A stretch of DNA of 64,000 bases from Pseudomonadota bacterium (GCA_018240785.1 JAFEFC010000006.1:62001-126000); one strand, 5' to 3'. Positions 8,402 to 18,460 are shown, counted from the first letter of the stretch. Notes: generated by a model from the sequence alone, not told the origin. A program made the numbers and translations.

Positions 8402-9400
8402 ATGGAGAAGACAATGAGCAACATCACCGCCCCCACCCCCCTCACCGCCTCGCCGCGCGAGCGCTTCCAGTCGCTGATGCGCAACGTCGGCATGCTGCCG
8501 GTCCTGCTGCTGCTGACGCTGGGCTTCGGCCTGCTGGCCGAAGGCTTCCTCACCGGGCAGAACCTGTCGATCATCGCCCAGCAGGCCTCGATCAACATCG
8601 TGCTCGCCGCGGGCATGACCTTCGTCATCCTGACGGCCGGCATCGACCTGTCGGTCGGCTCCATCCTGGCGGTGGCGGCGGTGGTGTCGGTGATGGCGTC
8701 GATGCTGCCCGGCGGCGGCGTCCTCGGCATCGCCGCCGGCCTCGTCACCGGCCTGGCGTTCGGCCTGCTCAACGGCGGCCTGGTGGCCTTCGGCAGACTG
8801 CCGCCCTTCATCGTCACGCTCGGGGCGCTGACTGCGGTGCGCGGCATCGCCCGCCTGCTCGGCGACGACAAGACGGTGTTCAACCCCGACCTGCCCTTCG
8901 CCTTCATCGGCAACGACAACCTGCTGGGCGTTCCCTGGCTGGTGTGGATCGCCGTTGCCGTGATCGCCGGTTCCTGGTTCATCCTGCGCCGCACCGTGCT
9001 GGGCCTGCACATCTACTCGGTCGGCAGCAACCCGGAAGCGGCGCGCCTGTCGGGCATCAAGGTGTGGAAGGTGCTGCTGTTCGTGTATGCGATGTCAGGC
9101 CTGCTCGCCGGCCTCGGCGCGGTGATGGCCTCGGCGCGCCTGATGGCTGCCAACGGCCTGCAACTGGGCCAGTCCTACGAGCTCGACGCGATCGCCGCGG
9201 TGATCCTGGGCGGTACCAGCTTCGTCGGCGGCGTCGGTTCCATCCTCGGCACGCTGATCGGCGCGCTGATCATCGCGGTGCTGTCCAACGGCCTGGTGCT
9301 CCTCGGCGTGTCCGACATCTGGCAGTACATCATCAAGGGCCTGGTCATCATCGGCGCGGTCGCGCTCGACCGCTACCGCCAGAGCGGCGCCCGCACCTGA
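8402..9400 (+). CDS. Sugar ABC transporter permease (RbsC class)
   Basis: Inner-membrane permease, 332 residues, with about eight to ten hydrophobic segments. It carries the family landmarks NIVLAAGMTFVILTAGIDLS, VGSILA, YSVGSNPEAARLSGI and AVILGGTSFVGGVGS typical of CUT2 permeases. The ATG at 8402 has GGAG upstream; a second ATG at 8414 in the same frame is an alternative. It lies 47 bases after the ATPase gene and ahead of the binding-protein gene. Confidence 0.95.
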   Translation: MEKTMSNITAPTPLTASPRERFQSLMRNVGMLPVLLLLTLGFGLLAEGFLTGQNLSIIAQQASINIVLAAGMTFVILTAGIDLSVGSILAVAAVVSVMASMLPGGGVLGIAAGLVTGLAFGLLNGGLVAFGRLPPFIVTLGALTAVRGIARLLGDDKTVFNPDLPFAFIGNDNLLGVPWLVWIAVAVIAGSWFILRRTVLGLHIYSVGSNPEAARLSGIKVWKVLLFVYAMSGLLAGLGAVMASARLMAANGLQLGQSYELDAIAAVILGGTSFVGGVGSILGTLIGALIIAVLSNGLVLLGVSDIWQYIIKGLVIIGAVALDRYRQSGART

Positions 9401-9474
9401 ATTCCAATCCACCGCGTCCCGGATCCCGGTCCCGCGTCGCGGTCAAGAAAGCAGACCGGTCTGAGGAGACACCC

Positions 9475-10407
9475 ATGTTGCATCGCAAGCTCGTCGTCGC
9501 CGGCATCGCCCTCGCTCTCGCCAGCGGCTTCGCCCAGTCCCGTGAAATCAAGTCGGTCGGCGTCACCGTCGGCTCGCTCGGCAACCCCTTCTTCGTCACC
9601 ATCGCCAAGGGTGCCGAGGCCAAGGTCAAGGAACTCAACCCCAGCGCCAAAGTGCTGGCGGTGTCGGCCGACTACGACCTCAACAAGCAATTCACCCAGA
9701 TCGACAACTTCATCGCCGCCGGCGTCGACATGATCCTGCTCAACGCCGCAGATCCGAAGGCGATCGAGCCGGCGGTGAAGAAGGCGCAGAAGGCGGGCAT
9801 CGCCGTGGTCGGTGTCGACGTCGCCGCGGCCGGTGCCGACGCCACCGTGCAGACCGACAACGTGCAGGCCGGCCGCATCGCCTGCGAACACATCGTCAAG
9901 CGCCTCAATGGCCAGGGCAACGTCATCATCCAGAACGGTCCGCAGGTGTCCGCCGTGGTGGATCGCGTGAAGGGCTGCAAGGCGGTGTTCGCGGCGGCGC
10001 CGGGAATCAAGGTGCTGTCCGACGACCAGGACGGCAAGGGCTCGCGCGAGGGCGGCATGAACGTGATGCTCGGCCACCTCACCCGCTTCCCCAAGCTCGA
10101 CGCGGTGTTCACGATCAACGACCCGCAGGCCATCGGCACCGACCTCGCCGCGCGCCAGTTGAAGCGCAAGGGCATCGTCATCACCTCGGTCGATGGCGCG
10201 CCCGACATCGAGAACGCGCTCAAGACCGACACCCTGGTCGAGGCCTCTGCCAGCCAGGATCCTTGGGCGATGGCGCAACAGGCGATCGTGATCGGCAACG
10301 ACGTGCTCAACGGCAAGCGCCCGGCCAGCCCGATGGTGCTGATCCCGTCGACCCTCGTCACCCGCGACAACGTCACCAGCTACAAGGGCTGGTCGGCGCC
10401 GCGCTGA
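9475..10407 (+). CDS. Sugar ABC transporter periplasmic binding protein (RbsB class)
   Basis: Secreted substrate-binding protein, 310 residues. A signal peptide (residues 1 to about 21; hydrophobic core VVAGIALALASGFA) precedes a type I periplasmic-binding fold beginning KSVGVTVGSLGNPFF. NAADPKAIEPAV, FTINDPQAIGTDLAARQ and ITSVDGAPDIENAL are typical of ribose/fructose/galactose-type binding proteins. GAGGAG precedes the start. Fructose is the likeliest ligand given the downstream kinase and ROK regulator, but ribose or another monosaccharide cannot be excluded. Confidence 0.93.
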   Translation: MLHRKLVVAGIALALASGFAQSREIKSVGVTVGSLGNPFFVTIAKGAEAKVKELNPSAKVLAVSADYDLNKQFTQIDNFIAAGVDMILLNAADPKAIEPAVKKAQKAGIAVVGVDVAAAGADATVQTDNVQAGRIACEHIVKRLNGQGNVIIQNGPQVSAVVDRVKGCKAVFAAAPGIKVLSDDQDGKGSREGGMNVMLGHLTRFPKLDAVFTINDPQAIGTDLAARQLKRKGIVITSVDGAPDIENALKTDTLVEASASQDPWAMAQQAIVIGNDVLNGKRPASPMVLIPSTLVTRDNVTSYKGWSAPR

Positions 10408-10441
10408 GCACCTCCGTTCAATCAACACCACGGTTCCCATC

Positions 10442-11413
10442 ATGTTTCTGGTTTGTGGCGAAGCCCTGTTCGACGTCTTCATCGCTAGCGAACGCCCCCA
10501 GGAAGCGTCTTCGACGTCTCCTCGGGAAACCGATGACGCCTTGCACCTGGACGCGCGCGCCGGCGGCTCGCCGTTCAACGTCGCCGTCGGCCTGGCTCGC
10601 CTGGGCCAGCCGGTGGCCTTCCTGAGCGGCCTGGCGAAGGACATGCTCGGCGAACGCCTGGTGCGCACGCTGCGGCGCGAGGACGTGGACACCCGGCTGT
10701 GTCCGCTGTTCGACGCGCCGACCACGCTCGGCATGGTCGAGCTCGACGCTGCCGGCGTGCCGCGCTACGCCTTCTACGGCAACGGCGCGGCCGACCGGCT
10801 GCTGACCACGGAGCAGTTGCCGCCGCTCGACGCGGGGTTCCGCGCGATCCACATCGGCTCCTACGCCACCGCGGTGGAACCGGTCGCCAGCGCGCTCGAG
10901 GCCCTGGTCCGGCGCGAGCGGGATCGACGCCTGATCGCCTACGACCCCAACATCAGGCTCAACGTGGAGCCCTCCGTGGCGCGCTGGCGCGAGCGCGTCG
11001 ATACGCTGGCCGGCCTCGCGCATCTGGTGAAGATCAGCGACGAGGATCTGCACCTGCTCTACGGGGCCGGCGCCGATGAGGCGGCATGCGCGGCGCGCTG
11101 GCTCGCAGCGGGCTGCAGGCTGGTGGTCGTCACGCGTGGCGCGAAGGGAGCCAGCGCCTGGAATGCGCGCGGCCGGGTGGATGTCGCTGCGCCGACGGTC
11201 GCCACGGTGGATACCGTCGGTGCCGGCGACACCTTCCAGGCGGCGATGCTCGCCTGCCTGGCCGAAAGCGACCGTCTCGCCCCCGCGGCACTCGCCGCGC
11301 TCGATGGCGATGCGCTCGCCCGCCTGCTCGACTTCGCCGCCCGCGCGGCTGCGATCACCTGCTCGCGCCGCGGTGCGGACATGCCGCGGCGCAGCGAGAT
11401 CACCGACGTCTGA
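10442..11413 (+). CDS. PfkB-family sugar kinase, probably fructokinase
   Basis: Cytoplasmic kinase of 323 residues. The N-terminal PfkB signature GGSPFNVAVGLARLG (about residues 41-55) and the C-terminal anion-hole/catalytic motif DTVGAGDTFQAA (about 258-269, containing the catalytic aspartate) are both intact. It is the last gene of the ROK-ABC operon, 34 bases after the binding protein, so it should phosphorylate the imported sugar. Fructose-6-phosphate could then pass to glucose-6-phosphate through Pgi, encoded at 31 kb. 2-Keto-3-deoxygluconate kinase or ribokinase are alternatives within the family. Confidence 0.85.
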   Translation: MFLVCGEALFDVFIASERPQEASSTSPRETDDALHLDARAGGSPFNVAVGLARLGQPVAFLSGLAKDMLGERLVRTLRREDVDTRLCPLFDAPTTLGMVELDAAGVPRYAFYGNGAADRLLTTEQLPPLDAGFRAIHIGSYATAVEPVASALEALVRRERDRRLIAYDPNIRLNVEPSVARWRERVDTLAGLAHLVKISDEDLHLLYGAGADEAACAARWLAAGCRLVVVTRGAKGASAWNARGRVDVAAPTVATVDTVGAGDTFQAAMLACLAESDRLAPAALAALDGDALARLLDFAARAAAITCSRRGADMPRRSEITDV

Positions 11414-11441
11414 GCACGTCGCCCTGGCCTGACTGAGCCAC

Positions 11442-11475
11442 GAAGCCCCGCCCGATCCGCTCAGGCCGGGGCTTC
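11442..11475. terminator. Hairpin between convergent genes, possible bidirectional terminator
   Basis: GAAGCCCCG and CGGGGCTTC arms with a 16-base loop. It lies between the kinase stop and the end of the leftward ABC ATPase, overlapping the latter's last codons. There is no U-tract on either strand, so intrinsic termination is uncertain. Confidence 0.4.
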
Positions 11476-12783
11476 GCCCCCCTCGCCTTCGGGCAGGTGG
11501 ATGAGTCCGGTGGTGTAGCCGTACTCGAAGACTTCGCCATAGCGGCCCCATTCGATCGCCACCCGCAACACGCGCCCGGCCTCCGCCTCGTCGAGGTTCT
11601 CGCGCAGGAGCCGCAGGAAGGGCTCGACCGCCAGTTCGCCCGATTCTTCCTGCTCGAGACTGTTGCGGATATGCGCGACGAGCGGCACATGCTCGAGCAG
11701 CTGCTGGCCGAAGATCTGCTGGCGCAGCACCTTGCTGCCTTCGACGAAACGGCGGCCGATGGCGGTGATCACGATGTCGCCCTGTTCCACGCGGGCCAGC
11801 CCGAGCATGCCCAGCGCCGTCGCGACCGGCAGCAGTTCCTCATCGGTGAGGTCGGCGGCCTCCACCAGCCGCGGCAGGTCGGCTCGGCCGAGGAAGCGCT
11901 GCTCGGCGAGCATTTCGAGCACGCCTTCCATGCGGCTGACGTCGGCATCGGGCAGGCGCTCGGCCAGATTCGCATGCGCGCGCCGCTCGACCAGGGTCTG
12001 CGGCGTACGGACGGTCATCTGCGCGTAGACCTCGTCGATCAACTCGCGCACCCGCGGGCTGTCGGCATTGCGCGGTTGCGGCAGCGCGATGGGCAGCTCC
12101 GCGCGCACCCGCCCCGGATCGCTGGCGAAGATCAGGATCCGGTCGGCCATCATCACCGCCTCCTCGATGTTGTGCGACACGACGAGGATCGCCTTGATCG
12201 GCATGCTGCCGCTGCGCCAGAGCTGGAGGATCTCGTCGCGCAGGCGTTCGCCGGTCAGCACGTCGAGCGCGGAGAAGGCCTCGTCCATCAGCAGCACCTC
12301 GGGCTGCACGACCAGCGCGCGCGCGATGCCGACGCGCTGGCGCATGCCGCCGGAGAGCTCGCGCGGCAGCGCGCCCTCGAAGCCTGCGAGGCCGATCATG
12401 TCGATCGCCTGCGCGGTGCGGCGCGCGCGCTCGGCCTGCGGGACGCCACGCGCCTCCAGTCCCAGCTCGACGTTCTGCCAAACCGTCAGCCACGGGAACA
12501 GGGCGAAGGACTGGAACACCATGCTGATGCCGCGCGCGGGGCCGTAGAGCGGCTGGCCGCGGTACCGCACTTCACCCGCATCGGCCTGCAGCAGGCCGGC
12601 CATCAGGCGCAGCAGGGTCGACTTGCCGGAGCCGGACTGCCCCAGCAGGGCGACGATTTCTCCTTCGTGCAGCGTGAAGTCGACGTTCTGCAGCACCGCG
12701 CGCGCAGTGCCGTCCGCCGAGCGGAAGGATTTCCGCACGGCAGAGAGCTCGAGGATGGGCGAGGTCTTGAGGTCGGAAGACAT
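11461..12783 (-). CDS. NitT/TauT-class ABC transporter ATPase with C-terminal AAA-associated domain
   Basis: Protein of 440 residues. The ATPase part (about 10-250) has Walker A LLGQSGSGKST, Q-loop FQSFALFPWLTV, signature LSGGMRQRVGIARAL and Walker B LLMDEAFSALD. The NitT/TauT class normally has about 260 residues. Here an extra roughly 150-residue C-terminal domain (about 280-430, with LTDEELLPVATALGMLG) matches the AAA-associated C-terminal domain seen in a subset of nitrate/sulfonate-like transporters. The gene follows the double permease after 14 bases. No substrate-binding gene is nearby, so the substrate (anion, sulfonate, nitrate or metal complex) is unknown. Confidence 0.88.
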   Translation of the reverse strand: MSSDLKTSPILELSAVRKSFRSADGTARAVLQNVDFTLHEGEIVALLGQSGSGKSTLLRLMAGLLQADAGEVRYRGQPLYGPARGISMVFQSFALFPWLTVWQNVELGLEARGVPQAERARRTAQAIDMIGLAGFEGALPRELSGGMRQRVGIARALVVQPEVLLMDEAFSALDVLTGERLRDEILQLWRSGSMPIKAILVVSHNIEEAVMMADRILIFASDPGRVRAELPIALPQPRNADSPRVRELIDEVYAQMTVRTPQTLVERRAHANLAERLPDADVSRMEGVLEMLAEQRFLGRADLPRLVEAADLTDEELLPVATALGMLGLARVEQGDIVITAIGRRFVEGSKVLRQQIFGQQLLEHVPLVAHIRNSLEQEESGELAVEPFLRLLRENLDEAEAGRVLRVAIEWGRYGEVFEYGYTTGLIHLPEGEGGEAPA

Positions 12784-12797
12784 GGACAGGCTCGATC

Positions 12798-14528
12798 TCA
12801 GTAGTGCATGCGATCTTCGGCGAGCTGGTACAGCCTGCGCCAGAAGAAGCGGTTCAATGCCATCACGTAGACGCACATCACCCCGATGCCCAGGGCGATG
12901 CGCGGAAAATCCCCGCTCGCGGTCATCTCGGCCACGTAACTGCCGATGCCATGCGCCTTCAGCGTGGTATCCCCCCAGGTGACGTACTCCGCAACGATGC
13001 TGGCGTTCCACGCGCCACCGCTGGCGGTGATGGCGCCGGTGACGAAGCTCGGGAACACCGCAGGAAGGTAGTACCGCCGCCACTTGAGGCTTCCCCTCAG
13101 GCCGAGGTTGCGCGCCGCAAGGCGCAGCTCGGCCGGCACGCTCGATGCGCCGGCCACGACGTTGAACAGCAGGTACCACTGCGTGCCGAAGATCATCAGC
13201 GGAGACAGCCACAGCTCCGGGTCGAGTTGCCAGCGTACGATCAGCATCACCGCGACCGGAAACATCAGGTTTGCCGGAAAGGCGGCAAGAAATTGCGCCG
13301 CCGCCTGCACCCGCTCGGCAATGCGGGGATTGAGCCCGACCCAGATCCCCACCGGCACCCAGACGACTGCAGCCAGTGCGATCAGCACCAGCACCCGCAG
13401 CAAGGTCAGGAAGCCGAGGCCGAACACATGCCCGACTTCGGTCCACCCGACTTCGGTGTGGATGAAGACACCGAGGTGCCAGATCGCGAACATCAGCAGC
13501 GCCGCGATCACCGCATCCCATCCGCGCGCGAGACCTGTCGAGGGGGGCGTCGGGCGCGCCCGGATCGAGGTGCCATCGAAATCACGCCGGAACCAGGCGA
13601 AGGAGCGCTCCAGCAGCGTCGCGGCCAGTTCGGCCAGCCGGCGCAGTCCGGCCGAGCGGCGCAACCAGGTGAGCAGCCAGGACTGCTGCCCCGCCTCGCC
13701 GCCGCTCTCCTCGAAGCGGAACTTGTCCGCCCAGGCGAGCAGCGGGCGGAAGAAGAGCTGATCGTAGATCAGCACGCCGACCAGCATGCCGCCGATCGCC
13801 CAGCCGATTGCCGGAAGGTCGCGCGTTTCGATCGCCAGCGCGATGTAGGAGCCGATGCCCGGCAGACGGATGCTCTGGTTGGAGATGGAGATGGCCTCCG
13901 AGGCGACGACGAAGAACCAGCCACCCGACATCGACATCATCATGTTCCACAGCAGGCCGGGCATCGCGTAAGGCAGCTCGAGCCGCCAGAAGCGCTGCCA
14001 GCCCGACATCTGGAAGACGCGCGCCGCCTCGCCCAGTTCGGCCGGCACCGTCTTCAGCGACTGGTACAGGCTGAAGGCCATGTTCCACGCCTGCGACGTG
14101 AAGATCGCGAAGATGGCCGCGCATTCGACGCCGAGCAGGTTGCCGGGAAAGAGCGCGATGAAGCCGGTGATCGTGATCGACAGGAAGCCCAGAATGGGAA
14201 TCGACTGCAGGATGTCGAGCAGGGGGATCAGGATCTTCTCGGCGAGCCGGGATTTCGCCGCCAATGCTGCAAAGGCGCAGGCGAAGATCGCCGAGGCGCC
14301 GAGCGCGAGGAACATCCTCAGCGTGGTGCGCAGCAGGTAGTAGGGCAAGGCCTGTGGGTCGAGCGTCAGCGGCAGCGGGTCGCCCACATGATAGGGACGC
14401 GCCATCTGGCCGGCGCCGTAGGCCAGCGACACGAGCAGGGCAAGCACCAGCGGCAGGACGATCCAGTCCCACCTGTTGCCGGTGGCATCCACAACCTGGC
14501 GCGGAAAGAAGACTCTGGAATCGGACAT
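12798..14528 (-). CDS. ABC transporter permease with two fused membrane domains
   Basis: Inner-membrane protein of 576 residues made of two consecutive BPD_transp_1-type permease domains. The first (about 60-270) holds an EAA-like loop ELGEAARVFQMSGWQRFWRL; the second (about 360-565) holds ELRLAARNLGLRGSLKWRRY. A charged linker of about 70 residues (near 275-345) joins them. Ordinary NitT/TauT permeases are single-domain homodimers, so this one supplies both halves in one chain. It is first in a two-gene unit with the ATPase and divergent from the glycosyltransferase. Confidence 0.9.
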   Translation of the reverse strand: MSDSRVFFPRQVVDATGNRWDWIVLPLVLALLVSLAYGAGQMARPYHVGDPLPLTLDPQALPYYLLRTTLRMFLALGASAIFACAFAALAAKSRLAEKILIPLLDILQSIPILGFLSITITGFIALFPGNLLGVECAAIFAIFTSQAWNMAFSLYQSLKTVPAELGEAARVFQMSGWQRFWRLELPYAMPGLLWNMMMSMSGGWFFVVASEAISISNQSIRLPGIGSYIALAIETRDLPAIGWAIGGMLVGVLIYDQLFFRPLLAWADKFRFEESGGEAGQQSWLLTWLRRSAGLRRLAELAATLLERSFAWFRRDFDGTSIRARPTPPSTGLARGWDAVIAALLMFAIWHLGVFIHTEVGWTEVGHVFGLGFLTLLRVLVLIALAAVVWVPVGIWVGLNPRIAERVQAAAQFLAAFPANLMFPVAVMLIVRWQLDPELWLSPLMIFGTQWYLLFNVVAGASSVPAELRLAARNLGLRGSLKWRRYYLPAVFPSFVTGAITASGGAWNASIVAEYVTWGDTTLKAHGIGSYVAEMTASGDFPRIALGIGVMCVYVMALNRFFWRRLYQLAEDRMHY

Positions 14529-14773
14529 CGAACGACAGCGTGATCGTCACTGGAAATGAACCGGCATTGTCCGCCATCGAAGCTGTCATTTGGCTTGCGA
14601 CCGATGGGCTCGCGGCCGCGGGAAAATGTCAGGAATTTGAAGGCCGGGATGTCCCAGGATGCAGGCTGGTGCTCCAGAAACGCTGGCGTGGCCGCGATCG
14701 CGCCTCTTGCCCGACGGGCGATCGCGGCGCCCCGTCACCGGAGCCGATCCGAGCTTGCGAGTCCCTGCACCTT

Positions 14774-16420
14774 ATGGCTACTGATCTGATTCCCACGCGA
14801 CAGCACGCAATGCCCGCCACGCCTTTCGCGTCGCCCGGACAGGCGGATGCCGCCAATCAATCCGGTGCGATGTCCGCCCCTGTGGAAGAGCCCGCCGGCA
14901 CCATCACCGCGGAGACGGCGAGCCGGATCTTCCGCTGGTTGTGCGCCGGCCACGTCCTCGTGTGGACCTTGCTTCCCGCCCTGCTCTACCACAACGCGCC
15001 TGCCGACTCGCTGGAAGGTCTGGCCTGGGGCCGCATGTGGCTGTCTGGCTACGACAAGCACCCCTTCCTTGCGCCGTGGCTTACCGCCCTGTTCTCCGAC
15101 CTTTTTGGCACCGTGGGATGGCCGATCTACCTGCTGGGGCAGTTGTCGGTCGTGACCTGCTTCTGGGCGGTGCGCAGGATCGCGCTCCCCATCGTCGGAC
15201 CGGTTGGCGCGCTGCTCGCCGTGGTCGTCCTCGAGGGCATCTACTACTACAACATCAGCGCCATCACCTTCAATCCCAACGTGGCGATGCTCGCGACCTG
15301 GGCTCTGGCCACCTGGGCCTTTCGCGAAGCACTGCAGCGTCCGGACCTTCTCCGCTGGGTGCGCACCGGCCTGTTCGCCGGACTCGCCACGCTCGCGAAG
15401 TACGAATCCGCGATCCTGTTCGTGGTCATGCTGTTCGCGCTGTTCGCGTTGCCGGAGGGGCGCCGGGCAATGCGCGGCAAGTCCTTCCTTGCCGGAATCG
15501 CGGCGGCCGTGCTGGTCGCCTCGCCGAACCTGTGGTGGTTGATCACGCATGATTTCGCGCCCTTCCACTATGCGATGGACAGCATGAACCTCGCCCAGGG
15601 CGGCCTGCAGCCCGGCAACCCTGCACTGGCCCAGGCTCGTCATCCTTACTATGCGCCGCTGTGGTTCCTGCTCGAACAGATGGGCGCCCTGCTGCCCATG
15701 CTGCTGCTGTATGTCCCGTTCGTGCGCTGGCGCGACCGCAATTTCAGCCTTCGCTCGTTCGACCGCCGCTTCGTCCTCATCATGGCAGTCGGTCCGATCC
15801 TGGTGACCGAGCTGTTCGCCGTCACGGCCGACATCAAGCTGGTTGCACGCTGGGGTTATTCCTTCTTCTCGCTCGCCGGGCTCGCCCTGGTGCTCTTTTT
15901 CCCGCCCCAGCTCAGCGCTGCGCGCTGGCGCCGCTTCGGCGTGCTCGGGCTCGCCCTGCTGCTGGTGCAAGTCTGCGGCGTGTGCTGGAGCATCCTGGTC
16001 AATCCCTGGCTGAGCGGCAAACCGCCCTACACGACTGCCGCACCGCGCCACGAAGAAGCCGAGTTCATGCACACCTGGTGGCATGAGCGCCAGCCTGGGC
16101 CCCTGAAATATATCGCCGGCGATCGCTGGGTCATCAGCGGCATGACCGCGTATTCGGACGAGCGACCCACCCCCTACTTCGAGTTCAGCGATGCCCAGAG
16201 CCCGTGGATGAGCGAGGCCGACCTGCGGCGCGACGGTGGCGTGCTGGTCCACAAGCTCACCGGCGACGGCGACAGCGACGAGGTGATCAGCGCGATTCGC
16301 CAGCGCTTTCCCGGCCTGGAAGCCGAAACCGTGACCGCATTCGCCCACGACACCCGCGCCCCGGTTCCGCCCGAACGGCTGTGGATTGCCATCCTGCCGC
16401 CCGCAGCAGGGCGCCCCTGA
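14774..16420 (+). CDS. ArnT/PMT-like membrane glycosyltransferase
   Basis: Protein of 548 residues with about ten or more hydrophobic segments in the first 420 residues and a soluble C-terminal part. The first periplasmic loop carries GRMWLSGYDKHPFLAPWL, the acidic/PMT_2-type motif of lipid-linked-sugar transferases (ArnT, GT83/GT39 clan). Known relatives move a sugar from an undecaprenyl or dolichyl carrier onto lipid A or protein in the periplasm. The start is uncertain: ATGs at 14774, 14810 and 14870 are all in frame and none has a strong ribosome-binding site; I give the longest. No glycan cluster is adjacent, so the acceptor is unknown. Confidence 0.8.
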   Translation: MATDLIPTRQHAMPATPFASPGQADAANQSGAMSAPVEEPAGTITAETASRIFRWLCAGHVLVWTLLPALLYHNAPADSLEGLAWGRMWLSGYDKHPFLAPWLTALFSDLFGTVGWPIYLLGQLSVVTCFWAVRRIALPIVGPVGALLAVVVLEGIYYYNISAITFNPNVAMLATWALATWAFREALQRPDLLRWVRTGLFAGLATLAKYESAILFVVMLFALFALPEGRRAMRGKSFLAGIAAAVLVASPNLWWLITHDFAPFHYAMDSMNLAQGGLQPGNPALAQARHPYYAPLWFLLEQMGALLPMLLLYVPFVRWRDRNFSLRSFDRRFVLIMAVGPILVTELFAVTADIKLVARWGYSFFSLAGLALVLFFPPQLSAARWRRFGVLGLALLLVQVCGVCWSILVNPWLSGKPPYTTAAPRHEEAEFMHTWWHERQPGPLKYIAGDRWVISGMTAYSDERPTPYFEFSDAQSPWMSEADLRRDGGVLVHKLTGDGDSDEVISAIRQRFPGLEAETVTAFAHDTRAPVPPERLWIAILPPAAGRP

Positions 16421-16521
16421 GCGGACGCGACCTCGCTGCATCGCCGCTGGAGGGAGAGTCCCGAGCGTCCGTCGCGAACGCGGATTTCGGCTACGAGGTC
16501 ATCCGCTTCGATCGATGCGGC

Positions 16522-18240
16522 TTACGAATCCCCTTGCTTCAGCACGCCGTCGCCGCCGGTCGACGCAGCCCTCATCGGCTCTACCCCGACCAGCGGATCC
16601 ATCCGCCCGGCGCGCTGAAGCTTCCCTGCCGCCTCGAGCGCTGGGTAGGCAGCGGCGCAGATGTGGGAATGGATGCGCTTCAGGTCCCGCAGGATGTCGA
16701 GATGAAGGGAGCTCGTTTCGATGCTTTCAATTCTTCCCTCCTTCAGCCGCGCCATGTGATTTTCCGACGCGGAGATTTCGAGCTCCCTGATCCTCGATTT
16801 CTCGTCGAGGAGGTGTCTGGCCGATTTTACATCTCCTGAGAGGAAGACAGTCATCGCCAGCTTCAGGTTGTCCCGCACGATGCGGTGGAATTCCTGCAAC
16901 TCGGCCGCGCCTTCGGTGGAGAACCGCAGTTGGCGCTTGATCTTCTTGCTGGCGAGCTCCATCAGGTTCTTGTCGATGATGTCCCCGATATGTTCGAGAT
17001 TGATCGCCATGCTGAGGATCTCCATCGCCCGCCGGCCTTCGGCATCGTCGAGGCTGTCGTGCGTGATCTTGAGGACATACAGCTTGATGGCCTCGTGAAG
17101 GCGGTCGACCACATCGTCCTGCTGACTCACCTCGGCGACCAGTTTCCTGTCGTTGGTCCGTATGGCCGTCATCGTCTGCTGCAACATCGAATCGATCATG
17201 TCGCCCACTCGCATCGTTTCCCGGGCCGCGCACGCCAGCGCGACCGTGGGGGTTTCGATGACGCCTTGATCGAGATAACGCGGCACTGAGGGATCGTTGG
17301 CCGGCCTCACATCGGGCAGCAAGCGCTCGAGCCCCCGGGCGAACTTGCCCAGCGGAAGGATGAACGCCAGCGCCATGACCACGTTGAACAGGGTGTGGAA
17401 ATCGGCGGCGAGACGGACCGGGTTGGGCTCGATTCTCTCCAGCAATCGCACCACCGGATCGAGCAGCGGCAGGAACAGGATGCAGCCCACAACGCGGTTG
17501 ATCAGGTTGCCCAGGGGCATGCGCTTATGGGCGGGATTGCCGCTCCCGATTCCCTCCAGCAGCGGATTGAGCGCGCTGCCGAGATTCGCGCCCAGAACCA
17601 GGGCGAGCGCCGCTGCCGGCGTGAGGAAGCCGGACGAAGCCAGCGACATCGTCAGCAGAAGCGTCGCGACGCTCGAATGCGCTGCCCAGGTGAGCACGGC
17701 GCCGATGAGAAGCGTCAGCACAGGTTCGCCGGTGATGGCGGACAGCAGCTCGCGGACCACGGGGACATGCTCCGCGGGCGCCAGGCTGTCCAGCAGGGTG
17801 TGCAGCGAGAGCAGCATCAGCCCCAGACCGATGGCAACCCGCCCCAGGTCTCTGACAATGGTGCGCGCACCGCGCTTGAACGCGACGACACCGGTCACGA
17901 GCAGCAGCGGCGCCACGGCAGAGGAGTCGAAGGAGAGCAGCTGCACGATCAGCGTCGTGCCCACGTTCGCCCCCAGCATGACCGCCAGCGCCGGCGCAAG
18001 TCCGACGAGCCCCGAGGCTGAAAACGAACTCAGCATCAGTGCGGTAGCGGTGCTGCTCTGCAACACGGCGGTCACGCCCACACCCGCCGCGAAGGCGTGG
18101 AACCGGTTCTTCAGAACGCTGCCCAGAAAGCGCCTGATCCTCGCGCCGAAAGCCCGCACGATGCCGCTATGCACCATGTGGAGCCCCCACAGGAGGAGCG
18201 CCACGCCTCCAGTGAGATCCAGCAGAATCCTTGTTCCCAT
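16522..18240 (-). CDS. Na+/Pi-cotransporter family protein with PhoU-like C-terminus
   Basis: Protein of 572 residues. The membrane half has the two inverted Na/Pi-cotransporter repeats, each with a QSS(T/V)-type core (VLQSSTATALMLSSF and WAAHSSVATLLLTMS). The C-terminal half (about 350-560) is a helical PhoU-like domain with a conserved NLEHIGDIIDKN segment. This is the NptA/YjbB architecture, in which relatives move phosphate with sodium, often as exporters or phosphate homeostasis factors. The ATG at 18240 is preceded by GGAGGA. The gene is monocistronic, with no pho box that I can recognise. Confidence 0.9.
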   Translation of the reverse strand: MGTRILLDLTGGVALLLWGLHMVHSGIVRAFGARIRRFLGSVLKNRFHAFAAGVGVTAVLQSSTATALMLSSFSASGLVGLAPALAVMLGANVGTTLIVQLLSFDSSAVAPLLLVTGVVAFKRGARTIVRDLGRVAIGLGLMLLSLHTLLDSLAPAEHVPVVRELLSAITGEPVLTLLIGAVLTWAAHSSVATLLLTMSLASSGFLTPAAALALVLGANLGSALNPLLEGIGSGNPAHKRMPLGNLINRVVGCILFLPLLDPVVRLLERIEPNPVRLAADFHTLFNVVMALAFILPLGKFARGLERLLPDVRPANDPSVPRYLDQGVIETPTVALACAARETMRVGDMIDSMLQQTMTAIRTNDRKLVAEVSQQDDVVDRLHEAIKLYVLKITHDSLDDAEGRRAMEILSMAINLEHIGDIIDKNLMELASKKIKRQLRFSTEGAAELQEFHRIVRDNLKLAMTVFLSGDVKSARHLLDEKSRIRELEISASENHMARLKEGRIESIETSSLHLDILRDLKRIHSHICAAAYPALEAAGKLQRAGRMDPLVGVEPMRAASTGGDGVLKQGDS

Positions 18241-18460
18241 CGATTCCTCCGCCCGTGAAGGAAGTCTGCCAAGTGGGAATCCGGCTCGCCGTGCGCCCGA
18301 CATTCTCCCATCCTGCGCACGCAAGATGGGGCGGGAAGCCGCCTCACAGTCCTGCGCTTAACCGATGTTCCGCGCCTGCGGCACGCTCGCCAACACCCGT
18401 CTATCGAAAGGCCCGAAGAGTGATGACGGTCCATGCTAGCACCGGCAGCGGAACGGAACA

